Below, piece by piece: positions 25,276 through 33,125 of a stretch of DNA of 34,601 bases. The position numbers were made by a program, and so were the translations under genes. The stretch is taken from the NCBI GenBank assembly GCA_937915375.1, contig CALDMO010000028.1, forward strand, positions 1 to 34,601. The letters run 5' to 3'. The notes beneath the pieces were generated by a model, which worked only from the letters and a program-made list of their open reading frames with translations, ran no database searches and was not told the DNA's origin. Source of the DNA: an uncultured Marvinbryantia sp. GTDB lineage: Bacteria; Bacillota; Clostridia; Lachnospirales; Lachnospiraceae. Each line of letters begins with the position of its first letter. Position 1 is the first letter of the stretch.

Positions 25276-26487
25276 ATGAAATATTCAAAAGAAGAGGTCA
25301 TACAGTATGTGCAGGAAGAAGATGTAAAATTTATCCGCCTTGCCTTCTGTGATGTGTTTGGCAGACAAAAGAATATTTCCATCATGCCGCAGGAACTTCC
25401 GCGTGCTTTTCAGTACGGAATCGCCATTGACGCATCCGCAATTGCCGGCTTTGGAGATGAAACTCATTCTGATCTGTTCCTTCATCCGGAAGCAGACACC
25501 CTGATGCCTTTGCCCTGGAGACCGGAACATGGTCGTGTGGTAAGAATGTTTTGCGATATCACATATCCTGATGGAAAAATTTTTGAATGCGACACACGTG
25601 CGCTTTTAAAAAAAGCGATTCAGGAAGCAAAATCTCATGGATATCAGTTCTTTTTTGGCGCTGAACAGGAATTTTATCTGTTCCATCGGGACGAGGATGG
25701 AAATCCAACCAAAACAACCTATGATAATGCATCTTATATGGATATTGCCCCGGAAGATCGCGGTGAAAACATTCGTCGTGAAATATGCCTGATTCTGGAA
25801 CAGATGGGCATTCAGCCCGAAAGTTCACATCATGAAGAAGGCCCCGGACAAAATGAAATCGATTTCCGTTATTCTGATCCCTTAACTGCGGCAGACAACG
25901 CGCTGACTTTCCAGACAGTTGTAAAAACAGTCGCCGGGCGAAATGGTCTTTTTGCCGATTTCAGTCCAAAACCATTAGAAAACAAACCTGGAAATGGTTT
26001 TCATATCAATATGTCTGTGAAGCTTTCTAATCATCCTGACAGTACGGATCATCTGATCGCCGGTATTTTAGATAAAATTTCAGACATGACCCTGTTTTTA
26101 AATCCCACGGAAAGCTCTTATCAGCGTTTTGGCAGCAGCAAAGCTCCGAAGTATATCTCATGGTCCAGTGAAAACCGTTCCCAGCTTGTCAGAGTTCCTT
26201 CCGCGATTGGAGAATATCGGCGTATCGAACTTCGTTCCCCGGATCCATCTGCAAACACGTATCTGGCTTTTGCTCTGATCATTTATGCCGTTCTGGAAGG
26301 AATTCAAAATGAACTGGAACTTCCGCCACCTGCCGATATCAATCTGTATAAAGCGGACGAGAATACGCTTGCAAACTTTAAGCAGCTGCCGGCAAGCTTA
26401 ACATCCGCCTGTATGGCTGCCGTAAACAGCGATTTCATCAAAAAATACATACCAGATACCATTCTGGATATCTATTGCAATCACTAA
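25276..26487 (+). CDS. glnA: Glutamine synthetase type I, short form
   Basis: A 403-residue GSI-type enzyme, shorter than the usual 440-470. The N-terminal beta-grasp segment has VKFIRLAFCDVFGRQKNISI. The catalytic part shows GAEQEFYLF, NEIDFRYSDPLTAADNALTF, GNGFHINMSV, SENRSQLVRVP and RIELRSPDPSANTYLAFA. The C-terminus is reduced, and I see no adenylylation-type Tyr loop (NLYDLP), as in the Gram-positive GSI-alpha group. It is the second glutamine synthetase in the window, besides GSIII, and lies with glutamate synthase to make a full GS-GOGAT unit. A role in gamma-glutamylation of another amine is possible for short GS-like proteins, but the position argues for nitrogen assimilation. Confidence 0.88.
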   Translation: MKYSKEEVIQYVQEEDVKFIRLAFCDVFGRQKNISIMPQELPRAFQYGIAIDASAIAGFGDETHSDLFLHPEADTLMPLPWRPEHGRVVRMFCDITYPDGKIFECDTRALLKKAIQEAKSHGYQFFFGAEQEFYLFHRDEDGNPTKTTYDNASYMDIAPEDRGENIRREICLILEQMGIQPESSHHEEGPGQNEIDFRYSDPLTAADNALTFQTVVKTVAGRNGLFADFSPKPLENKPGNGFHINMSVKLSNHPDSTDHLIAGILDKISDMTLFLNPTESSYQRFGSSKAPKYISWSSENRSQLVRVPSAIGEYRRIELRSPDPSANTYLAFALIIYAVLEGIQNELELPPPADINLYKADENTLANFKQLPASLTSACMAAVNSDFIKKYIPDTILDIYCNH

Positions 26488-26519
26488 TTTAAATCAGTAC
26501 AAACAGAGGAGGGAGCAAA

Positions 26520-27104
26520 ATGAGTTTAAGAGAACGTATTTACAGTATTCTCATCGTGTCTTCTACAAATACTTTTACCTCTGCCTTTATAGATCTGCTG
26601 TCTGATATCCGATATTATCCGGTCTGTACAGCCGTAAGTATCAATGCTGCCAGAAAGATGCTGACTGACACAACATTTGATTTCATTATTGTCAATTCAC
26701 CTCTGAGGGATGATAGCGGTACTCGTTTTGCGATTGACATCTGCACCTCCAGACAAGCTGCAGTACTGCTTCTTGTCAAGAATGATATTCATGCCGATGT
26801 CCATGACAAGGTTGCTGAATATGGCATCTTCACGCTTCCAAAACCTACCTCAAAGCCTGCCATGCTCCTTGCTCTTAACTGGATGGAAAGTGCCAGAGAA
26901 CGTTTAAGACAGTCTGAAAAAAAAGCTTTATCCATCGAAGACAAAATGACTGAAATCCGTCTGGTCAATAAAGCAAAATGGATATTAATCAGCGCACTTT
27001 CTATGAGTGAGCCAGAGGCTCATCGTTATATAGAAAAACAGGCAATGGACCGCTGTATTGCCAAACGGACCATTGCCGAAGAAATAATTAAGACCTATAC
27101 TTAA
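26520..27104 (+). CDS. ANTAR-domain RNA-binding antitermination regulator with degenerate receiver
   Basis: A 194-residue protein. Residues 8 to about 120 have the pattern of a response-regulator receiver, but the acidic pair is replaced by Ser14-Ser15 and the phosphoacceptor position by Asn59 (FIIVNSPLRDDSG), while the conserved Lys of the LPKP motif remains. A short helical linker leads to the ANTAR domain (about 140-190), with KAKWILI and EPEAHRYIEKQAMDRCIAKRTIAEEI. ANTAR proteins bind paired RNA hairpins and prevent termination. Lacking phosphorylation residues, this one probably senses nitrogen through a small molecule or a partner protein; that is inference. A GAGGAGGGAG site precedes the start. 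It is the last gene of the unit and the obvious candidate to act on the three leaders. Confidence 0.9.
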   Translation: MSLRERIYSILIVSSTNTFTSAFIDLLSDIRYYPVCTAVSINAARKMLTDTTFDFIIVNSPLRDDSGTRFAIDICTSRQAAVLLLVKNDIHADVHDKVAEYGIFTLPKPTSKPAMLLALNWMESARERLRQSEKKALSIEDKMTEIRLVNKAKWILISALSMSEPEAHRYIEKQAMDRCIAKRTIAEEIIKTYT

Positions 27105-27123
27105 TAAATCTCTTCCTATTTAA

Positions 27124-27185
27124 AATTTTATCCGATACAGCTAAGTTCCGGATAGCATCATAACTACCGCTGTTTTGATAAAATT
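27124..27185. other. Nested inverted repeat after the ANTAR gene
   Basis: AATTTTATC (27124-27132) is complementary to GATAAAATT (27177-27185); inside these ACAGC/GCTGT and AGTT/AACT also pair, with small internal loops. No T run follows, so it is not a textbook terminator, although it stands where the operon should end. Confidence 0.45.
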
Positions 27186-27209
27186 CTAAATATTTAATCA
27201 GCCTTTTCT

Positions 27210-27946
27210 TCACTGCCGGATGTCATGTTTTTCCCGCCTGACTTCCTCATAGATTTCCTGCAGTTTTTCGGCAGTAAGTAACTGAATGCTGGCTGCTACT
27301 ACATCCATTGATGCTCCGTTTTTAAACAGCATCTTTGCAATTAACGCCTCTTCTTCCTGTTTACCTTCATGCCTGCCCTGCTCAAGCCCTAGCATTTTCC
27401 CTTCGTTTATATATCCCTGTACTACTCAGCACATGTCGATCTACTTTCCCTTCTCCTGTTCTTTCCGGACATACGGCACCATTTCTTCATAAGTGCGATC
27501 TCCGGTGAACACACTGAACAGCTCCAACAGCTCTTCGATATGCTTTATCGGCATCTTGCGCCCCTGAAACGGTTCGGTTCCCATCCTCTTTTCTTTAAAA
27601 AATTTTGCTACCACTTTACCGAGAAGTTCAGCACGATCGTGACAACCGGATGCAGCCATTTCTTTTCCGCCAGCAGCTGCCGGCGGTAATTTCCGTAATC
27701 ATATCCCATCACGCGTATCGGCATAGCCGCGCCATACCCCGACTGGTTCTCGATCCCGTACGCTGCGATCACGTAACTCTCCGCGTCCCGGTATTCCTTC
27801 AGAGTATCCCGGAGCTGTTCGCACAGCCCTTTTTGTTCTGCCTTATAGAGCGAAGCCGTCGCGCCCGCCTGATAAGCCGGGAACGTCTGGCAGAAAACCG
27901 CCGCGCTTAAAAGCATCGCCAGAATTTTTTTCTTTTTCCATCTCAT
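27210..27946 (-). pseudogene. Rpn-family (PD-(D/E)XK) transposase/nuclease relic
   Basis: Pieces in two minus-strand frames make up the back half of an Rpn-type recombination-promoting nuclease. The first covers AESYVIAAYGIENQSGYGAAMP, IRVMGYDYGNYRRQL and WLHPVVTIVLNFSVKW, the catalytic and C-terminal core (27608-27946). After a frameshift near 27610, KHIEELLELFSVFTGDRTYEEM and then EGKQEEEALIAKMLFKNGASMDVVAASIQ follow, with in-frame TAG (27441) and TGA (about 27426) codons between. The N-terminal nuclease part is missing; the start-like MRWKKKKILAML stretch is probably noise. The long shadow frames on the plus strand here have no recognisable content. Confidence 0.75.
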
Positions 27947-27991
27947 CCTGTTCTTTCTTTTCTCTGCCTACCCTTTTGTTTCAGAAACAAG

Positions 27992-28058
27992 AATCGCCGG
28001 AGCAGCGTACTCGCCCAACATTTTCTCTGTTGGAAACAAATACGCCGCTCCGGCGATT
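27992..28058. repeat. Large GC-rich two-tier hairpin
   Basis: AATCGCCGGAGCAGCGTA (27992-28009) and TACGCCGCTCCGGCGATT (28041-28058) form an 18-bp stem with one mismatch. Inside, CCAACA (28015-28020) pairs with TGTTGG (28028-28033). There is no T run on either side. It could be a bidirectional transcription block, a small mobile repeat or an end of the Rpn relic's element. Confidence 0.7.
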
Positions 28059-28073
28059 TATATTGTACATTTA

Positions 28074-28096
28074 ACAGACAGATATTACCTGTCTGT
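28074..28096. terminator. Short hairpin, possible pepV terminator
   Basis: ACAGACAG (28074-28081) and CTGTCTGT (28089-28096) form a perfect 8-bp stem with a 7-base loop. It is about 250 bases past the end of pepV on the minus strand. The plus-strand side continues CAAGATTTT, and the minus-strand side TTAAAT, so a T run is weak either way. Confidence 0.4.
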
Positions 28097-28348
28097 CAAG
28101 ATTTTCGCATACACATCCGACATTGTAATCCCCCTAAACTGTATCCTATAAAGTGGACACATACCTTTCCTTTATTTCCGGTTTTCGGACATTTTTCTCT
28201 TTCAGAATCCCTTACTTCGGATACTAAATTTCGATTGACATCCCCGTTTTCCGGACACATTTTTTATCTTCATGAGCACTTTTCCTTCCATGTTTTGTAT
28301 ATATATACATTTTACCCGAAAAAGCAGGCGCCCGCAACAGAAACATTC
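28097..28348. other. Non-coding stretch with GGACA-type repeats
   Basis: No gene is seen. Three similar pieces occur: AAAGTGGACACA (28151-28162), CCGGTTTTCGGACATTTTT (28178-28196) and GTTTTCCGGACACATTTTTT (28246-28265). They resemble repeated ends of an insertion element, but no matching partner end lies in the window. Confidence 0.4.
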
Positions 28349-29746
28349 CTACATACACAATTTCAAAATCGCATCCGCGAAAATCTTCGCACTCATCACC
28401 AGCACATCAATTTCCATAAATTCATCATCACCGTGCATATGATTGTCAACGCCTTCCATCATACATCCAAACGCTACGCCACGCTCCAGTTCATGTACAT
28501 AGGTTCCTCCACCGATCGCCATCGGCTCGCCCTTGATACCGCTGTATTTTTCAAAGCTGTCAAGCAGACTTTTCACCAACGGAGAATCTGCCGGTACATG
28601 ATGCGCACCGATCATTTTGCCATCTTCCAGAATAAGGCCATGCTCTGCCATATTTTTACGGATCACTTCCGTAACGTTCTCATCTGTTCCGCAAAGCGGA
28701 ATGCGGCTGTCAAATTCACCAATCAGCACCTCATTTTCCAGATTGATAATACCAAGATTCATGCTCAGAGTACCGGAAATTTCATCCGCCATATCAATGC
28801 CAAGTGCTGCGCCATGATAATCCGCTGTCGGGAACAGTTTCGCACAGGCCGAAATAGCTGTCTGCTTCTTTCCTGCTGCCAACGGCAAACGGGAAAGAAG
28901 TCCAAGTAACGCGCATACCGCATTTTTTCCCATCTCCGGTGTAGATGCATGCGCTGCCGCACCTTTGGCAGCGACCTTAATCAATCCATTTTCTTCCGTT
29001 ACCGTGTATGCAACTCCGTCTGTCTCCTTTGACGCAGCCTCCTCCACTGTCTCTTTGGAAAGTCCGCGAATCAGCGCATATGCATTAGCCGGAACCACAT
29101 TAGCCTTATCTCCTCCATGGAATGCCACAACCTCAGATGAAAGCTCTTCTTTTTCAAATTTTATCGAAAACTCTTTTGCCAGACGGCCTTTTTCAATATT
29201 GATCAGCGGGAACTCCGCATCCGGCGTAAAACTCATCGGCGCCTCTTTTTCAATGCTGTAATAATATTCCAGATCGGAAGAACCGCACTCCTCATCCGCG
29301 CCGAGAATCAGGCGAACATTTTTCTTTAAATCAATGCCGCACTCTTTGATCGCACGCATTGCGTAAAGCGCTGCAATCGCCGGTCCTTTATCATCAGCGG
29401 TTCCGCGTCCGTACAGTTTACCATCAACAATAATCGGATCAAACGGCTGCGTCACCGTCCAATCCGGCGTTACCGTCACAATATCCAAATGCGCCAGAAT
29501 ATCCAGCTGCTTTTCCTTATCATTGAAATCCCCAGTCACAACATAATTTTCGTAGTTTCTGGTCGAAAACCCATAATTTTCCATCATTTTCTGCGCCGCT
29601 TCGATTGCCTGCGCCGGTCCGATACCAAACGGTTTTCCAGGCATGGCCATCCCCTTTTTACTGTCGATGCGCACAAGGGTTTTCACATCTTCAATCATTT
29701 CCTCAATGTGGCTGTCAATATAAGCTTCTACTTTTTCCTGATACAT
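28349..29746 (-). CDS. pepV: M20-family dipeptidase, PepV type
   Basis: A 465-residue zinc peptidase that cleaves dipeptides in the cytoplasm. Metal and active-site positions are visible: His86 in ILAHLDIV, Asp118 in GRGTADDKGP, Glu152-Glu153 in GADEECGSSD, and a late His in NHMHGDDEF. An inserted lid domain is expected in the middle (about 190-330), as in PepV. GAGGAGAAGG precedes the start. It is about 110 bases downstream of hydG on the same strand; the spacer holds no clear terminator or promoter. It is probably a housekeeping peptide-recycling gene not linked to the nitrogen locus by function. Confidence 0.9.
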   Translation of the reverse strand: MYQEKVEAYIDSHIEEMIEDVKTLVRIDSKKGMAMPGKPFGIGPAQAIEAAQKMMENYGFSTRNYENYVVTGDFNDKEKQLDILAHLDIVTVTPDWTVTQPFDPIIVDGKLYGRGTADDKGPAIAALYAMRAIKECGIDLKKNVRLILGADEECGSSDLEYYYSIEKEAPMSFTPDAEFPLINIEKGRLAKEFSIKFEKEELSSEVVAFHGGDKANVVPANAYALIRGLSKETVEEAASKETDGVAYTVTEENGLIKVAAKGAAAHASTPEMGKNAVCALLGLLSRLPLAAGKKQTAISACAKLFPTADYHGAALGIDMADEISGTLSMNLGIINLENEVLIGEFDSRIPLCGTDENVTEVIRKNMAEHGLILEDGKMIGAHHVPADSPLVKSLLDSFEKYSGIKGEPMAIGGGTYVHELERGVAFGCMMEGVDNHMHGDDEFMEIDVLVMSAKIFADAILKLCM

Positions 29747-29858
29747 GTCTTCCTTCTCCTCTTTTCATTTTTATGATGCCATGTTCAAAAGTTCATAAAC
29801 CACGTTGTGCTACGCTTTTGATCTTAACATCTTTTTATTAGAAACCGGCCTGTCTACA

Positions 29859-31277
29859 TCAAAACCGGAAATCTCTCTTTCCTTTCTCGATCGCAAGCAG
29901 ATTCTGCTTGGCGATCTCTTTCGTCCTTTCTCGCGGCACATGCTCGATCTCCCGTCGAATCAACTCTTCGCCGATCTTTCTGGTATCCTCAGAAGCATAA
30001 TCAAGCAGGTACTCCTTCAAGGTCATCAATGCATTCGGATGACAGCAATTCTGGATCTGTCCGCTTTTACAAAGACTCATAAAGCGATCACCCGTACGCC
30101 CTTCACGATAGCAAGCCGTACAGAAACTCGGTATATAGCCAAGACGCATCAGCCAATTCACCACCTCGTCCAACGTGCGGTTATCGCTGACATCAAACTG
30201 CGCTGAAGTTTCTTCCTCCGCTTCCGGCTCTGCATAGCCTCCGACACTGGTACGGGAACCGCCGCTGATCTGTGATACGCCCAGATGCAGCAGCCTCTCA
30301 CGGCATTTAGGGTTCTCCCTTGTCGATACAATCATACCGGTATATGGCACCGCAATACGGATGCACGCAACAATCTTGGCAAAAGTATCGTCATCGATTC
30401 CATTATCAAATGCATCTGCGTCGATATCGTCCGCATGGCGGATACGAGGAACGCTGATGGTGTGCGGTCCGACACCATGCACAGCTTCCAGATGCTCCGC
30501 ATGCATCAAAAGCCCAACAAACTCATACTCATACAGCTCAAGCCCGAATAAAACGCCTAGTCCGACATCATCAATGCCGCCCTCCATCGCACGATCCATT
30601 GCCTCCGTGTGATAAGTGTAATCATGCTTTGGACCTGCCGGATGCAGTCTCTCATAACTCTCCTTATGATAAGTCTCTTGAAATAAAATATACGTGCCGA
30701 TGCCGGCCTCTTTCAATCTGCGGTAATTTTCCACCGTTGTCGCGGCAATATTGACGTTGACACGGCGGATATCCCCATTTTTATGATGAATGCTGTAGAT
30801 TGTCTTCATACTCTCCAGCACGTACTCGATCGGATTATGAACCGGGTCTTCCCCAAGTTCCAACGCCAGCCTCTTGTGTCCCATATCCTGTAGGGCGATC
30901 ACCTCCCGGCGGATTTCCTCCTGCGTCAGCTTCTTTCTGGCGATATGTCTGTTTTTAATATGATACGGACAGTATACGCAGCTGTTGATGCAATAATTAG
31001 AAAGATACAGCGGCGCAAACATCACAATGCGGTTGCCATAAAAATCCTTTTTAATCTGCTCGGCCAGCGCGTAGATCTGCTGGTTCTTTTCTTCCATCTC
31101 ACAGGCCAGAAGTACCGCCGCCTCCCGATGAGACAATCCTCTTCGCTCCCTTGCCTTGTCAATAATCTGCTGGAGCAGCTCCTCATTTTCTTTATTTTTC
31201 CGCGCGTAAGCAAGCGTTGCCAAAATCTCCTCATGGCTGATAAACTCCTGCGCTTTTAATGATCTCGGATCGTACAT
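29859..31277 (-). CDS. hydG: [FeFe]-hydrogenase maturase HydG (radical SAM tyrosine lyase)
   Basis: A 472-residue radical SAM enzyme that splits tyrosine to give the CO and CN ligands of the hydrogenase H-cluster. The radical SAM motif CINSCVYC (CX3CX2C) lies at Cys96, Cys100 and Cys103. The C-terminal second-cluster motif CX2CX22C is present in CTACYREG...QNCC, which separates HydG from the related thiamine enzyme ThiH. The length fits the family. It is divergent from ttcA. HydF is encoded about 1.9 kb further on; HydE and the hydrogenase itself are not in the window. Confidence 0.96.
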   Translation of the reverse strand: MYDPRSLKAQEFISHEEILATLAYARKNKENEELLQQIIDKARERRGLSHREAAVLLACEMEEKNQQIYALAEQIKKDFYGNRIVMFAPLYLSNYCINSCVYCPYHIKNRHIARKKLTQEEIRREVIALQDMGHKRLALELGEDPVHNPIEYVLESMKTIYSIHHKNGDIRRVNVNIAATTVENYRRLKEAGIGTYILFQETYHKESYERLHPAGPKHDYTYHTEAMDRAMEGGIDDVGLGVLFGLELYEYEFVGLLMHAEHLEAVHGVGPHTISVPRIRHADDIDADAFDNGIDDDTFAKIVACIRIAVPYTGMIVSTRENPKCRERLLHLGVSQISGGSRTSVGGYAEPEAEEETSAQFDVSDNRTLDEVVNWLMRLGYIPSFCTACYREGRTGDRFMSLCKSGQIQNCCHPNALMTLKEYLLDYASEDTRKIGEELIRREIEHVPRERTKEIAKQNLLAIEKGKRDFRF

Positions 31278-31377
31278 ACATGCCTCTCTTTTTGCTTTTC
31301 CCGTTTTCTCTCACTTCTTTAGAATAACATACTTTACTTTTTCCTTCAATCCTATCCGCATAGATTCTCCCGACAAT

Positions 31378-31407
31378 TTGACACCGCACCGTCAAGTCTG
31401 TTATTAT
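31378..31407 (+). promoter_or_regulatory. Probable ttcA promoter
   Basis: TTGACA (31378-31383) is followed after 18 bases by TATTAT (31402-31407), about 30 bases before the ttcA start. A second -10-like TATACT is at 31405-31410. Confidence 0.65.
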
Positions 31408-31440
31408 ACTGTAAATCTATACTGTCAAGGAGAAGCATTT

Positions 31441-32187
31441 ATGAAATTACAGCAATTAATGAGCCTTACCAGAAAGGCGATTGACGAATTCCAAATGATT
31501 GAAGAAGGCGACAAAATTGCCGTTGGTATCTCCGGCGGCAAAGACAGTCTGACTCTTCTCTATGCGCTGCACGGACTGCAGCGATTTTATCCAAAACCTT
31601 TCACGCTGGAAGCAATTACAGTGGATCTGGGAAATCCAGGCTTTGACCTGACCGGGATCCATCAGCTCTGCGAAACACTCGAAGTTCCTTATACCGTTGT
31701 AAAAACAGAGATTGCTTCTATTATTTTTGATCAGCGAAAAGAAAGCAACCCCTGCTCCTTATGCGCCAAAATGCGCAAAGGCGCCTTAAACGACGCCATC
31801 AAAGAACGCGGCTGCAACAAAGTCGCTTACGCCCATCACAAGGATGATGTCGTTGAAACCATGCTGCTTTCTCTGATCTTCGAGGGCCGCTTCCATTCGT
31901 TTTCCCCTCGCACCTATCTGGACCGCATGGATCTAACCGTTATCCGTCCGCTGATGTACGTCAGCGAAGCAGATGTAATCGGTTTCCAAAATAAATACCA
32001 CCTGCCGGTAGCAAAAAGCCGCTGCCCAGCAGATGGTTTTACCAAACGCGAATATGCAAAAAATCTTCTGCGCCAGCTAAATCTGGAATTTCCAGGTGTC
32101 AAAGAGCGCATGTTCTCTGCCATCGTAAACGGAAATATCAGCGGATGGCCGGAACGCATCCCGCATGTACGCGGAAAACAGATCTGA
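31441..32187 (+). CDS. ttcA: tRNA 2-thiocytidine(32) synthase-like (TtcA family)
   Basis: A 248-residue PP-loop ATPase. SGGKDS is at 31-36. Three cysteines, Cys105 and Cys108 in CSLC and Cys195 in SRCPADG, match the cluster ligands of TtcA, which thiolates C32 of certain tRNAs. The ATG at 31441 has AAGGAG before it; the frame is open to 31378, but that region holds the promoter. It is shorter than E. coli TtcA (about 311), as is common in clostridial members, so the exact tRNA target is uncertain (a TtcA/TtuA-family thiolase). It is convergent with the sseB-like gene, with 2 bases between. Confidence 0.85.
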   Translation: MKLQQLMSLTRKAIDEFQMIEEGDKIAVGISGGKDSLTLLYALHGLQRFYPKPFTLEAITVDLGNPGFDLTGIHQLCETLEVPYTVVKTEIASIIFDQRKESNPCSLCAKMRKGALNDAIKERGCNKVAYAHHKDDVVETMLLSLIFEGRFHSFSPRTYLDRMDLTVIRPLMYVSEADVIGFQNKYHLPVAKSRCPADGFTKREYAKNLLRQLNLEFPGVKERMFSAIVNGNISGWPERIPHVRGKQI

Positions 32188-32189
32188 TC

Positions 32190-33125
32190 CTACAGCTTTT
32201 GTCTTGGGATCATCAGGCGCACGCTGGCCGGATTGAGGATCATTCCTTTTGCCTCCGCAGCCAGCGCTGCTCCAATCTTTCCACCGTCCATTACGATCGC
32301 ACGGAATTTATTTTCTTTGTTAAACTTTTGAAACTCTAAGAAATCAGAGCAAACCGGCTGGAATGCATCGCCGTTCTGCATCTTCAGGTATGGAATCCGC
32401 ACATCCTTCGGCTCCGGTTTTTCCACGCCTTCCGGCACCAGTACCGGCACCACAACTCTGCCTCTTTCCAGATTGACAATCATCTCTTCTTCTAATTCAC
32501 GCATACTCTCGATGTCACGCTCTTCTTTCGGTCTGCCGTTCTCCTGTGCAAAATAAGCTGCTGTCAGAATCAGCTGCGGATTTTCTACCGGACGCTTTTC
32601 AGCCGGCTGTCCGGAAAAATCCGGTTTCTTCACTAAAGATTCCAGAGCAATACAAACCGTGTTCACACCACGGTCAATCTGCAGTTCGTTAATCCCCATC
32701 GTAAACAGGCTCAGATAAAAGCTTAAAAACTGCTTATTTTCCAGTTTTACAATGCTGACTGGCTGTTTCTTTGCCAATTCTGTTACTACAACTTTTTTAG
32801 CAAAATTTTCATCACTGAACAGCCACACCTGATCGTTAGCACTCTCCGGATCACAGCAAAAATACGGCAAATTAGTCGCCTTGCTGAATATCACAAACAT
32901 TTCCTTCGCATTCTGCAGGCGGCGTTTGATCAGATACTCAAAAAATTCTTCTCTTTTTCCAAAAAACTCTGCTGCCTTTTCTGCTGTCGTTTCTTTATTT
33001 TTCATGGTGGCCGACGAATTTTTCAGAATAATCAACTCCTGCATCACAAGTTCTGCATAAGTTGCCTCTTTAAAATCGGTAGATACCAATAATTTCTTTA
33101 ATTCTTCCTGTTTTGTATTTGTCAT
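32190..33125 (-). CDS. SseB-family protein
   Basis: A 311-residue soluble protein with no signal peptide. The part from about 180 onward (TAAYFAQENGR, EEMIVNLERGRVVVPVL, IPYLKMQNGDAFQPVCSDF, RAIVMDGGKIGAAL, GMILNPASVRLMIP) matches the SseB fold. The first 150 residues look like a related, more diverged copy, with LPYFCCDPESANDQVWLFSDENFAKKVV. The name comes from E. coli SseB, whose role is poorly known. Its start overlaps the hydF stop by four bases (ATGA), so it is probably co-translated with hydF. I would not assign a function beyond the family. Confidence 0.75.
   Translation of the reverse strand: MTNTKQEELKKLLVSTDFKEATYAELVMQELIILKNSSATMKNKETTAEKAAEFFGKREEFFEYLIKRRLQNAKEMFVIFSKATNLPYFCCDPESANDQVWLFSDENFAKKVVVTELAKKQPVSIVKLENKQFLSFYLSLFTMGINELQIDRGVNTVCIALESLVKKPDFSGQPAEKRPVENPQLILTAAYFAQENGRPKEERDIESMRELEEEMIVNLERGRVVVPVLVPEGVEKPEPKDVRIPYLKMQNGDAFQPVCSDFLEFQKFNKENKFRAIVMDGGKIGAALAAEAKGMILNPASVRLMIPRQKL

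Noticed and set aside
27605..27910. Plus-strand 101-codon frame over the Rpn relic
   Set aside because: The opposite strand carries recognisable Rpn motifs; this frame has none.
27608..27946. A secreted protein beginning MRWKKKKILAMLLSAAVF
   Set aside because: The signal-peptide look is probably an accident: the rest of the frame is Rpn core, which is cytoplasmic and normally has more sequence before it.
28235..28258. TTGACA promoter in the non-coding stretch before 28349
   Set aside because: No good -10 box follows at the right distance and no plus-strand gene lies downstream.
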